6,853 nucleotides of DNA from Acidobacteriota bacterium. Lineage in GTDB: Bacteria; Acidobacteriota; Blastocatellia; Pyrinomonadales; Pyrinomonadaceae. Where the stretch lies: contig JAFBAJ010000038.1 of NCBI GenBank assembly GCA_019247865.1, positions 1 to 6,853 of the forward strand. Direction: 5' to 3'. Below, piece by piece: positions 1 through 5,158 of the stretch. A model generated the notes under the pieces. That model was not told where the DNA came from and ran no database searches. It saw nothing but the letters and a program-made list of their open reading frames with translations. The position numbers were made by a program, and so were the translations under genes. Every line of letters begins with the position of its first letter. Position 1 is the first letter of the stretch.

Positions 1-432
1 GAGCTTTCGATCCTGCTGGCGCGTTTGAGCGGGCTCCTGCGGCGGCGACGCTGGCTGCGTGAAGACGCGAAGACACCTGCGGAGAATGGCGCGGCAACGC
101 GTCCGTCTGAAGATGAGGTCTATGCTTTTGACGGCCGGACGATAGACTTTAACGCGCTGGAGCTGCGGGTGGGCGAGCGCAGCTTTCGGCTGACGCTGAT
201 GGAAGCGGAGCTGATGCGCTATCTCATACGCCACGAAGGGCGCATCGTCTCGCGCAAACAGATTCTGGAGAACGTCTGGGGCCTGCACGAAGAGACGGAC
301 ACGCGCGCGATAGATAATTTCATCGTCCGCCTGCGGCGCTACATCGAAGACGAGCCGACGCGCCCGCGCCGCCTGCAAACCGTCCGCGGCGTCGGCTATC
401 GCTTCATCGCCGTCCCCGTTGATCCGCAGTAA
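1..432 (+). CDS. Response regulator, OmpR/PhoB family, C-terminal part (5' partial)
   Basis: The reading frame is open from the first base, so the start lies outside the window. The first visible residues (ELSILLARLSGLLRRRR) match the last helix of a receiver domain, where the family typically has an ELLAR..ALLRR pattern. An Ala/Pro/Glu-rich linker follows, then a complete winged-helix DNA-binding domain from about VYAFDG to the end. Family hallmarks are visible: the L-T-x-x-E-x-x-L-x-x-L stretch (LTLMEAELMRYL), a recognition helix region around TRAIDNFIVRLRRYIE, and the closing wing TVRGVGYRF. It would bind DNA as the output half of a two-component system once the receiver is phosphorylated. 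The partner kinase is not visible. A TTG at position 25 could be read as a start, but that would split the receiver end and is unlikely. Nothing in the window shows which genes it controls; the compartment operon is convergent to it. Confidence 0.93.
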   Translation, partial: ELSILLARLSGLLRRRRWLREDAKTPAENGAATRPSEDEVYAFDGRTIDFNALELRVGERSFRLTLMEAELMRYLIRHEGRIVSRKQILENVWGLHEETDTRAIDNFIVRLRRYIEDEPTRPRRLQTVRGVGYRFIAVPVDPQ

Positions 433-551
433 GCTCCATTTAAAGTTCTTGCCGTCCCAAAACGAAATACTGTAAATTGCTTGTACGGGTCGCTTGCTCC
501 GCAACGATCCCGGCCGCCTCACGGCACGTAAGCTTCCGCTTCATCATCCCA

Positions 552-557
552 AAGGAG
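552..557 (+). promoter_or_regulatory. Ribosome binding site for the gene starting at 569
   Basis: AAGGAG lies 11 nt before the ATG at 569. It selects that ATG over an in-frame upstream start at 494, which has no such site. Confidence 0.75.
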
Positions 558-568
558 AAAATCCCTGC

Positions 569-1300
569 ATGCCGATTCCCATTATCATCGTCTACGGCTC
601 CCGCACGAACTTCGACCCACTCGGCTGGACTGCGCGCGAGTGCCCGCGCTGCCGCAAGGTGCAGCCCTTCCAGGGCTACGACAAAGTACAGAGCAAGCAC
701 GTCTATTACATACACGGAAAAGAGAAGAGCATCGGGCTGATTCTGATCTGCGATTTCTGCGAGACGACCTACGGCCTCAGGCCGAACAGCAGTGAGGCGC
801 AAGAGACGCGCTTTACGCGCATGTGGCGCAGAGAGGAAGGGCTCGGCGCGCTCGTCGAGAAGACCAATCCGCGGCTCGGTCAAGTCGCGCACTTCGAGCA
901 GCCGACCCGGCAGGAACTGTTCGCCCTGCTCGAATCGGTCAACGAGAGATCGAGTCCGTACAAGACGGATGCCGGAAAGGGTTTCGGCAGGGGCGCAGGC
1001 ATCGGCGCGGTTACGCTGCCGGTGCTGCTCCTGCTTCTCTATGTGGTCGGACTTGGGTTCGGGCTGGACGCGCTCGGCACAGGGATGTTCGGCGTCTTCG
1101 TGGGCGGAATCGTGGGCGGAATCGTGGGCGCGGTCAAATACAAATTCAGTCGCTCAAAAGAGTTGGCGCAGGAGATACTCGTGTCGGCGATGACCCGGCA
1201 TGCCCTCACGCTCAACATTCTCGAACGCGCGCTCAAGCACTATCCGGGCAAGCTCAAGTACGTCTCTTCCGGCTTAGCCGAATTGGCGAGCGGAGCGTAA
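569..1300 (+). CDS. Hypothetical membrane protein with zinc-ribbon-like CxxC pairs
   Basis: A 243-residue protein from the ATG at 569, supported by the AAGGAG at 552-557; I do not recognise the family. Two CxxC motifs (CPRC, residues 25-28, and CDFC, residues 61-64) are placed as in a zinc ribbon, with an aromatic and basic insert between them. A polar, probably helical stretch follows (about 75-135). Two hydrophobic segments come next, about 143-165 and 169-189, probably a transmembrane hairpin. The second is Gly/Val/Ile-rich because of a duplicated 12-bp unit at 1100-1123 encoding GGIV twice. The last 50 residues are charged and helical. There is no signal peptide, so the cysteine domain is probably cytoplasmic. 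It lies 136 nt after the response regulator, and its end is 42 nt from the convergent shell gene. No link to the compartment is visible. Confidence 0.8.
   Translation: MPIPIIIVYGSRTNFDPLGWTARECPRCRKVQPFQGYDKVQSKHVYYIHGKEKSIGLILICDFCETTYGLRPNSSEAQETRFTRMWRREEGLGALVEKTNPRLGQVAHFEQPTRQELFALLESVNERSSPYKTDAGKGFGRGAGIGAVTLPVLLLLLYVVGLGFGLDALGTGMFGVFVGGIVGGIVGAVKYKFSRSKELAQEILVSAMTRHALTLNILERALKHYPGKLKYVSSGLAELASGA
1100..1123 (+). repeat. In-frame tandem duplication of a 12-bp unit
   Basis: GTGGGCGGAATC occurs twice in direct succession and is followed by a partial third copy (GTGGGCG, 1124-1130). It lies inside the second membrane segment of the 569-1300 gene and encodes a GxxG-type Gly/Ile/Val repeat. 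Confidence 0.9.
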
Positions 1301-1342
1301 AGGCGGGACGGCTCACTTCAACCGGCTCTTCAACCTGACAAA

Positions 1343-1666
1343 CTACTTTTTAGCTCTGACCGAGCCGCTGATCTTCTTGCGCGTCGTCTCGCCTGTCTCC
1401 AGGACGGGGATGCCTTCGTCCACCTCTGCGTGGGGGCGCGGGATGACGTGCGTGGCGACGACTGTGCCGACGCGGCTGGCGGCGGCGGCTCCGGCTTCGA
1501 CCGCGCTTTTGACCGCGCCGACCTCGCCGCGCACGATGGCCGTGACCAGTCCGGCGTCAATCTTCTCGTAACCCACGAGCCGCACGTTCGCGGCCTTGAC
1601 CATTGCATCCGCCGCCTCGATCATCGCGACGAGGCCCATGCACTCGACCATTCCCAGAGCTTCCAT
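1343..1666 (-). CDS. Bacterial microcompartment shell protein, hexamer type (BMC-H)
   Basis: A 107-residue protein with one BMC domain (PduA/CcmK/EutM family, about residues 2-88), which forms hexameric facet tiles of the shell. Hallmarks seen: ALGMVE at residues 3-8, AADAMVKAA with edge lysine K24, the pore region YEKIDAG (33-39), [12 protein letters not shown] (42-53), EAGAAAA (57-63) and HVIPRPH (73-79), whose R77 matches the conserved edge arginine. The pore-facing triplet is D-A-G, where PduA has G-S-G, which would place acidic side chains at the pore. After the domain comes a tail of about 20 residues rich in Thr and Lys/Arg, ending SVRAKK. The frame stays open upstream to 1837, but the domain begins at the ATG at 1666 and a GGAAGG site precedes it. 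It is the last gene of the operon, 35 nt after the secreted protein gene. Shell membership is near certain; the cargo type cannot be told from this protein. Confidence 0.96.
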   Translation of the reverse strand: MEALGMVECMGLVAMIEAADAMVKAANVRLVGYEKIDAGLVTAIVRGEVGAVKSAVEAGAAAASRVGTVVATHVIPRPHAEVDEGIPVLETGETTRKKISGSVRAKK

Positions 1667-1674
1667 AATGTGAC

Positions 1675-1680
1675 CCTTCC
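1675..1680 (-). promoter_or_regulatory. Ribosome binding site for the BMC-H gene
   Basis: Read on the minus strand, GGAAGG followed by GTCACATT leads into the ATG at 1666. This good site fixes the start despite 57 extra in-frame codons upstream that overlap the preceding gene. Confidence 0.75.
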
Positions 1681-1701
1681 CGCACCAAAAGTAAGAGATC
1701 G

Positions 1702-2265
1702 CTATTCGTCCGGCGCACGGTGAAACACTCTCGTATATTCGTCGCCCAGCGAACGCTGCCCGCTCCTCATCATCAGATTCGGGTTTCGCGATCTGGTCGT
1801 CTCCGTCAATGTACTCCCATCCTGTGAAAGCTTCCACTCCTGCACGATCTCATGTGTGAAGTTGCGCCCCGAAACAGTTTGCCGGGTGACTCCGCGCCGC
1901 ACGAGCTTCTCGCCCTCCCACCCGGTCTTTGACTTGAGCGGCGTCTGCTCTTTCGGCTCATTGCTTCGACCGACGGTTTTGACAGTGATGAAAGACGGAT
2001 TCTCTTCGCCGCGCCCGTCCGTGTAGCAGACCACTTCCCGCTCATCTCCACGCCTGTTGTGATAGATGAATTTTATCTGAGACTCCTGCTGTTCGATGAC
2101 CAGCCTCGTTTCCAGACGCGTGTCCGAAGCATCCGCCTTCCCCTTTGAGACATCAAGCAGCCAGGTTCCCGCGAAATCCGGCTTCAGCTTCTCTTTCTTA
2201 TTCTGCGCCATGCACACGGGCGCGCAGAGCAGTAGCAGGAACAGGCAGCAGAGCTTCGCTTTCAT
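1702..2265 (-). CDS. Small secreted protein with FAGTW motif, lipocalin-like (hypothetical)
   Basis: A 187-residue protein with a clear signal peptide: MKAK, a Leu/Cys-rich hydrophobic core (residues 5-18) and a likely signal peptidase I site after CMA (residue 20). C18 could suggest a lipoprotein, but the preceding APV is a poor lipobox. The mature part opens with [10 protein letters not shown] (29-38), an opening typical of small beta-barrel, lipocalin-like exported proteins, and continues with alternating strands such as [17 protein letters not shown]. The role is unknown. It would act in the periplasm or outside, which is odd for a gene between shell components. It starts 3 nt after the UPF0210 stop, and its ribosome binding site (GAGG, 2275-2278) lies inside the last codons of that gene, so translation is probably coupled. 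Base composition looks less GC-rich than its neighbours, consistent with later insertion into the operon; this is a visual impression. Confidence 0.85.
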   Translation of the reverse strand: MKAKLCCLFLLLLCAPVCMAQNKKEKLKPDFAGTWLLDVSKGKADASDTRLETRLVIEQQESQIKFIYHNRRGDEREVVCYTDGRGEENPSFITVKTVGRSNEPKEQTPLKSKTGWEGEKLVRRGVTRQTVSGRNFTHEIVQEWKLSQDGSTLTETTRSRNPNLMMRSGQRSLGDEYTRVFHRAPDE

Positions 2266-2268
2266 CCT

Positions 2269-3633
2269 TCAATTCCTCAGCGAATGAATCGGCGCGGGGA
2301 TGCGGCCGCCGCGACGTATGAAGTCGGCACAGCCGAAAGAGTTGACGGGCATGATGGGCGCGCTTCCCAGAAGGCCACCGTACTCGACCATCTCTCCGAC
2401 CTCTTTGCCGGGCACAGGGATGATGCGGACGGCGGTCGTCTTGTTGTTCATGACGCCGATTGCCATCTCGTCGGCGATGATGGCGGACAGTGTTTCGGCG
2501 GAGGTGGAGCCGGGCACGGCGACCATGTCGATGCCGACCGAGCAGACGCTCGTCCACGCTTCGAGCTTTTCGAGCGTCAGGGCTCCGACCCGCGCGGCCT
2601 CGATCATGCTCGCGTCTTCCGAGACTGGGATGAACGCGCCGCTCATCCCGCCGACCGAAGTCGAAGCCATCGCGCCGCCCTTCTTCACAGCATCCGTCAA
2701 GAGAGCCAGCGCGGCGGTCGTGCCGTGCGCGCCCGCGCGCTCAAAGCCCATCGCTTCGATGATGTCCGCGACCGAATCGCCGATGACGGGCGTCGGCGCG
2801 AGCGAGAGATCGATGATGCCGAACGGCAGATTCAGGCGGCGCGCAGCCTCGCGCCCGACCAGCTCTCCGGCGCGCGAGAGCTTGAAGGAGAGTTTCTTGA
2901 TAAGCTCGGCCAGCTCGTGCAGCGGCGCATCTTTCGGCGCGTGCTGGACGGCGTGATTGACGACGCCGGGGCCTGAGACGCCGACGTTGATGACCGCTTC
3001 GGGCTCGCCGACGCCGTGAAAGGCTCCGGCCATGAAAGGGTTGTCCTCGACCGCGTTGGCGAAGCAGACGAACTTGGCGCAGGCGAGACCGCCGCGCTCG
3101 CGCGTCCGCTCCGCAGCATCCTTCAGGAGCAGCCCGACGCGCCGCACCGCGTCCATGTTGATGCCCGCGCGCGTCGTCGCCACGTTGACCGAAGAGCACA
3201 GACGCGACGTGCCCGCGAGCGCCGCCGGGATCGAATCCAGAAACTCGCTCTCGGCATTCGTAAAGCCTTTGTGGACGAGCGCGGAATAGCCGCCGATGAA
3301 ATCCACGCCCACCGTCTGCGCCGCCGCATCAATCGCACGCGCGACGACAGTCAGGTCTCCGCCGCGCGCGCCCTCGACGATCATCGAGACGGGCGTGATC
3401 GAAATCCGCTTGTTGGCGATGCTGATGCCGACCTCGTCACCGATCTCGTCCACGGTCTGAACGAGACGCGAGGCGACGCGCTCGATCTTGGCGCGCGCAC
3501 GCTCGGCCGTCTCCTCCAGCGAAGCCGTCGCGCAGTCGCGCAGCGACAGGCCGAGCGTCACCGTGCGGATGTCCAGATGCTCCATCTCGGTCATCCGCAG
3601 GGTTTGCAGGATTTCGGTCTGGGTGTATTCCAT
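2269..3633 (-). CDS. UPF0210 / DUF711 (PFL-like fold) family protein
   Basis: A 454-residue protein, full length for the family (about 450). The N-terminus ([22 protein letters not shown], residues 8-31) fits family starts, so the ATG at 3633 is preferred over Met 14 or Met 17. Recognisable family blocks: [12 protein letters not shown]; the Gly-rich [69 protein letters not shown]; and the closing [13 protein letters not shown]. Members have a barrel related to pyruvate formate-lyase, but their reaction is not established. I do not see the C-terminal glycyl-radical motif (RVxGY/F), so radical chemistry should not be assumed. In other bacteria (for example Streptococcus pneumoniae SP_0238-SP_0239) it sits next to a UPF0237 ACT protein. 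Here that partner is at 4212-4697, separated by a zinc-ribbon gene. No encapsulation peptide is visible. There is no good Shine-Dalgarno; heptad repeats fill the 81-nt leader. Confidence 0.95.
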   Translation of the reverse strand: MEYTQTEILQTLRMTEMEHLDIRTVTLGLSLRDCATASLEETAERARAKIERVASRLVQTVDEIGDEVGISIANKRISITPVSMIVEGARGGDLTVVARAIDAAAQTVGVDFIGGYSALVHKGFTNAESEFLDSIPAALAGTSRLCSSVNVATTRAGINMDAVRRVGLLLKDAAERTRERGGLACAKFVCFANAVEDNPFMAGAFHGVGEPEAVINVGVSGPGVVNHAVQHAPKDAPLHELAELIKKLSFKLSRAGELVGREAARRLNLPFGIIDLSLAPTPVIGDSVADIIEAMGFERAGAHGTTAALALLTDAVKKGGAMASTSVGGMSGAFIPVSEDASMIEAARVGALTLEKLEAWTSVCSVGIDMVAVPGSTSAETLSAIIADEMAIGVMNNKTTAVRIIPVPGKEVGEMVEYGGLLGSAPIMPVNSFGCADFIRRGGRIPAPIHSLRN

Positions 3634-3635
3634 AA

Positions 3636-3716
3636 AAGTCCCAAGTCCCAGGTCCCAGGTCTCAAGTCCGCGAAGTCGTTTTTGACTTGGGTCTTGAGAC
3701 TTGAGACTTGGGACTT
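3636..3716 (-). repeat. Inverted array of 7-bp repeats, potential long hairpin
   Basis: On the plus strand, five heptads of consensus AAGTCCC run from 3636 to 3670 (3636, 3643, 3650, 3657, 3664). After a T-rich spacer, four heptads of the opposite orientation, consensus GACTTGG, run from 3684 to 3711, plus GACTTA. The arms 3636-3668 and 3684-3716 pair at 27 of 33 positions, and two of the mismatches become G-U pairs in the operon transcript; the loop is 15 nt. The array fills the whole gap between the zinc-ribbon gene stop (3715-3717) and the UPF0210 start (3633) and replaces any normal ribosome binding site. Degenerate heptads with period 7 recall the short tandemly repeated repetitive sequences of cyanobacteria. 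Function is unknown; mRNA stability or attenuation is possible. Confidence 0.85.
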
Positions 3717-4209
3717 ATTTGACGAAGCTGAGCAAGAGCATGACGACGAAAATGATAAAGAGGAAGACGGCGATGATGATGAAGCGCAGGCTCGGGTCGA
3801 TGGCCGAAGCCTCTTCGAGCATCGTGCTCGAAGCCTGGCGCAGTTTTTCGACGCGCGGGCGGACGTTCTCCTGCACGACGCCGCGCGCGGCCTCTTTGAC
3901 GCGCTGCCTCTTTGAAGTGCTCTCCTCTTCGACCGCGACGATGCGCGGCGTGTGCGTGTGATTGCCGGTCGCGCTCTCGGTCGCCGGCTGCTCTTCGACG
4001 TTTTCCAGCACGGTCTGGACGGGCGGGAGCTGCGTCGTCTTGAAGTCCTGCTCCGATGTTCGGCGGCGTGTGGTGTCGGAAGCCTCTGCGGGCTTGAGCG
4101 AATCGGAGTCAGCGGCCTTGACCGGCTGGTCGCACTGCGGGCAGAACTGCGCCTGCGCCCGAAAGGCCGCCCCGCACGACGAGCAACGATGAGAGATTTC
4201 CGGTTCCAT
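3715..4209 (-). CDS. Zinc-ribbon protein with C-terminal membrane anchor
   Basis: A 164-residue protein. Residues 9-26 form a compact zinc ribbon of the CxxC-x10-CxxC type (CSSC 9-12, CPQC 23-26). About 70 low-complexity, polar residues follow (Thr/Glu/Ser/Pro), then a basic, amphipathic helical region (about 100-135: KRQRVKEAARGVVQENVRP and onward). One strongly hydrophobic segment (about 142-162) lies at the extreme C-terminus, ending SFVK. There is no signal peptide, so this is a tail-anchored topology with the ribbon in the cytoplasm. The ATG at 4209 is 2 nt after the ACT stop codon, so translation is probably coupled; no strong Shine-Dalgarno is seen. The specific role is unknown. Its place between the ACT and UPF0210 genes of a compartment operon suggests it could tether or position a compartment component at the membrane, which is inference only. 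Confidence 0.85.
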   Translation of the reverse strand: MEPEISHRCSSCGAAFRAQAQFCPQCDQPVKAADSDSLKPAEASDTTRRRTSEQDFKTTQLPPVQTVLENVEEQPATESATGNHTHTPRIVAVEEESTSKRQRVKEAARGVVQENVRPRVEKLRQASSTMLEEASAIDPSLRFIIIAVFLFIIFVVMLLLSFVK

Positions 4210-4211
4210 TC

Positions 4212-4697
4212 TTAAATTCGATGCATGGCGTTGAAGAGGTCTTCGCGCTGCGCGTAGATGCGCACGCCGAGGCGTTCGCCGGCCTTGCGAAAACGCTCTT
4301 TGAGCGCGGTGGCGGATTCGCGTGCGCGCGAGATGTCGGCGATGATGATCATCGCGAACTTGCTCTGCACGACTGTTTGATTGATATCAATGATGCTGCA
4401 TTCGGCTTCGGCCAGAACCTGCGAGACGCCCGCGACGATGCCCGGATGGTCAACGCCGAAGACGGAGACGATGAGGCGGCTCTGCGAATCGAACTCCCGG
4501 CTCGTGCTCCCGCGCTCGCTCAATGCTCCGGCCTGACCGCCCGCGGTCGCGCCGCCGCTTCCTTGAGTTTCCACGACCGGCTCAATCGCGCGGTAGATGT
4601 CGGTCACCAGTCCTTCGACCGTCCCCTCGTCCGCGCCCGCGCCGAGCCGCCCGTACACCGCCCGTGTGATTCGATAGATCAGCTCTTCGTTCGCCAT
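4212..4697 (-). CDS. ACT-domain protein, UPF0237 type, with N-terminal helical extension
   Basis: A 161-residue protein from the ATG at 4697; a GTG one codon earlier (4700) would add one Met. The C-terminal half (about 74-161) is an ACT domain like UPF0237 and GcvR proteins: LIVSVFGVDHPGIVAGVSQVLAE with the D-x-P-G ligand loop (83-86), then the INQTVVQSKFAMIIIADI strand pair. Stand-alone UPF0237 proteins are about 90 residues, so the first 73 are extra. They hold two short amphipathic helices (NEELIYRITRAVYGRL, 3-18; EGLVTDIYRAIEPVVE, 28-43) and a Gly/Ala/Ser-rich linker (45-66). This is the layout of an N-terminal encapsulation peptide on a compartment cargo protein. ACT domains usually bind amino acids or other small effectors, so it may sense a metabolite. 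The start is embedded in a small heptad repeat, 13 nt after the BMC-P stop. ACT assignment is firm; targeting is inferred. Confidence 0.92.
   Translation of the reverse strand: MANEELIYRITRAVYGRLGAGADEGTVEGLVTDIYRAIEPVVETQGSGGATAGGQAGALSERGSTSREFDSQSRLIVSVFGVDHPGIVAGVSQVLAEAECSIIDINQTVVQSKFAMIIIADISRARESATALKERFRKAGERLGVRIYAQREDLFNAMHRI
4569..4691 (-). other. Candidate N-terminal encapsulation peptide region of the ACT protein
   Basis: Residues 3-43 of the ACT protein. The first helix has hydrophobic residues at L6, I7, I10, V14, Y15 and L18 with charged and polar residues between them, the i/i+3/i+4 spacing typical of encapsulation peptides. A second helix has L30, V31, I34, Y35 and I38. 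A flexible Gly-rich linker joins this to the ACT fold. The call comes from pattern, not experiment. Confidence 0.5.
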
Positions 4698-4716
4698 CAC
4701 TCAGCACTCATCACTC
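4696..4716 (-). repeat. Three tandem heptads spanning a stop and a start codon
   Basis: On the plus strand, ATCACTC (4696-4702), AGCACTC (4703-4709) and ATCACTC (4710-4716) form a perfect period-7 run. On the minus strand this carries the BMC-P stop (4711-4713) and nearly all of the ACT start codon (4695-4697). No Shine-Dalgarno is seen here. Confidence 0.75.
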
Positions 4717-5040
4717 GCCGTTGTCTTTGCCACGCAACTCGCGCGCGGCCTCGCGCGCTTCGTCCGATACAGTATCCTGCATGTCCATCCGGTCGACGAT
4801 GCCGACGACCGCCGCCTCAATCGCCATCTCCTGATTGCCGATGGCCGTGCGCGCGGCCTTGCCGTAAGCGCACATCACGACCTCGCCGACGCCCGCGCCC
4901 AAACGGTCTGCGACGACGACGATATTCTTCGTCGGCTCCTTGTCCAGATCATACGGATGCACAATCAAAAAACGGACGCCCTCCAGATCGGGCGTCTTTT
5001 TAGTAGACCAGACTGTGCCGACGACTTTTCCCAAAAACAT
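4711..5040 (-). CDS. Bacterial microcompartment vertex protein, pentamer type (BMC-P, EutN/CcmL family)
   Basis: A 109-residue protein of the EutN/CcmL family, whose pentamers cap the vertices of the shell. Hallmarks seen: MFLGKVVGTVWSTKK at the N-terminus, LIVHPYDLD (25-33), the signature D-R-L-G-A-G-V-G-E at 45-53, then CAYGKAAR (57-64) and AAVVGIVDRMD (76-86). The core is normal length, with a charged tail of about 22 residues after it (EAREAARELRGKDNGE). The ATG at 5040 is the natural family start. Its leader has no recognisable Shine-Dalgarno, only heptad repeats. Vertices need few copies per shell, so weak initiation would make sense, but this is inference. It is 118 nt downstream of the aldehyde dehydrogenase stop and 13 nt before the ACT start. 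This is the only pentamer gene in the window; many loci carry several. Confidence 0.96.
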   Translation of the reverse strand: MFLGKVVGTVWSTKKTPDLEGVRFLIVHPYDLDKEPTKNIVVVADRLGAGVGEVVMCAYGKAARTAIGNQEMAIEAAVVGIVDRMDMQDTVSDEAREAARELRGKDNGE

Positions 5041-5042
5041 AA

Positions 5043-5151
5043 TTCTTTGGACTTTGGTCTTGGATCTTAGGTCTTTGATGTGTTACTCAGCTTGATTTTC
5101 AAAGCTCAATGTTGAGTTGCGTACAAAGACCAAAGACCTAAAACCAGAGAC
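5043..5151 (-). repeat. Inverted array of 7-bp repeats between aldehyde dehydrogenase and BMC-P
   Basis: On the plus strand, five heptads of consensus GTCTTTG occupy 5043-5077 (starts 5043, 5050, 5057, 5064, 5071). Four heptads of the reverse complement, consensus CAAAGAC, occupy 5124-5151 (starts 5124, 5131, 5138, 5145). Segments 5055-5077 and 5131-5153 pair at 19 of 23 positions. The intervening 46 nt contain a small hairpin of their own (AGCTT 5089-5093 with AAGCT 5102-5106). The array lies in the 118-nt gap between the aldehyde dehydrogenase stop (5159) and the BMC-P start (5040), leaving no Shine-Dalgarno before BMC-P. Unit length, arrangement and placement match the 3636-3716 array, though the unit sequence differs; both share an RGTC core. 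Confidence 0.85.
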
Positions 5152-5158
5152 CACCCTT

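Noticed and set aside
449..476. Possible sigma70-like promoter (TTGCCG, 16 nt, TGTAAA) before the 569-1300 gene
   Set aside because: The -10 match lacks the key second A and final T; too weak to claim.
494..568. Upstream start for the zinc-ribbon membrane protein
   Set aside because: The extra 25 residues look like translated leader; AAGGAG at 552-557 clearly serves the ATG at 569.
440..892. Minus-strand open frame of 150 codons
   Set aside because: It opposes the cysteine-motif region of the 569-1300 gene, which has a good ribosome binding site; no domain is visible in the minus frame.
1301..1342. Bidirectional terminator in the convergent gap
   Set aside because: I looked for a stable GC stem with a T tract and found only a CTTCAAC direct repeat (1317-1323 and 1328-1334); no convincing hairpin.
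1667..1837. N-terminal extension of BMC-H to 1837
   Set aside because: It would overlap the end of the secreted protein gene and precede a complete BMC domain that has its own ATG and ribosome binding site.
2284..2976. Two overlapping plus-strand open frames (2284-2976 and 2300-2956)
   Set aside because: Both are antisense to conserved UPF0210 blocks and have no recognisable domain; typical GC-rich shadow frames.
2269..3633. UPF0210 protein as a true glycyl-radical enzyme
   Set aside because: The fold is related to pyruvate formate-lyase, but no RVxGY/F-type glycyl-radical motif is seen near the C-terminus and no activase gene is in the window.
3636..3716. Reading the heptad arrays as a CRISPR array or intrinsic terminator
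   Set aside because: There are no 25-35 bp repeats with unique spacers. The stems are imperfect and the UPF0210 start codon follows directly with only four T residues, so neither interpretation fits.
3016..3915. Long plus-strand open frame of 299 codons opposite UPF0210 and the zinc-ribbon gene
   Set aside because: It is antisense to well-recognised proteins, runs through the 3636-3716 repeat array, and its translation is Arg/Asp/Ala-rich with no domain. It is a by-product of high GC.
4221..5003. Plus-strand open frame of 260 codons
   Set aside because: It is antisense to the ACT and BMC-P genes and turns into Arg/Pro/Ser-rich low-complexity sequence.
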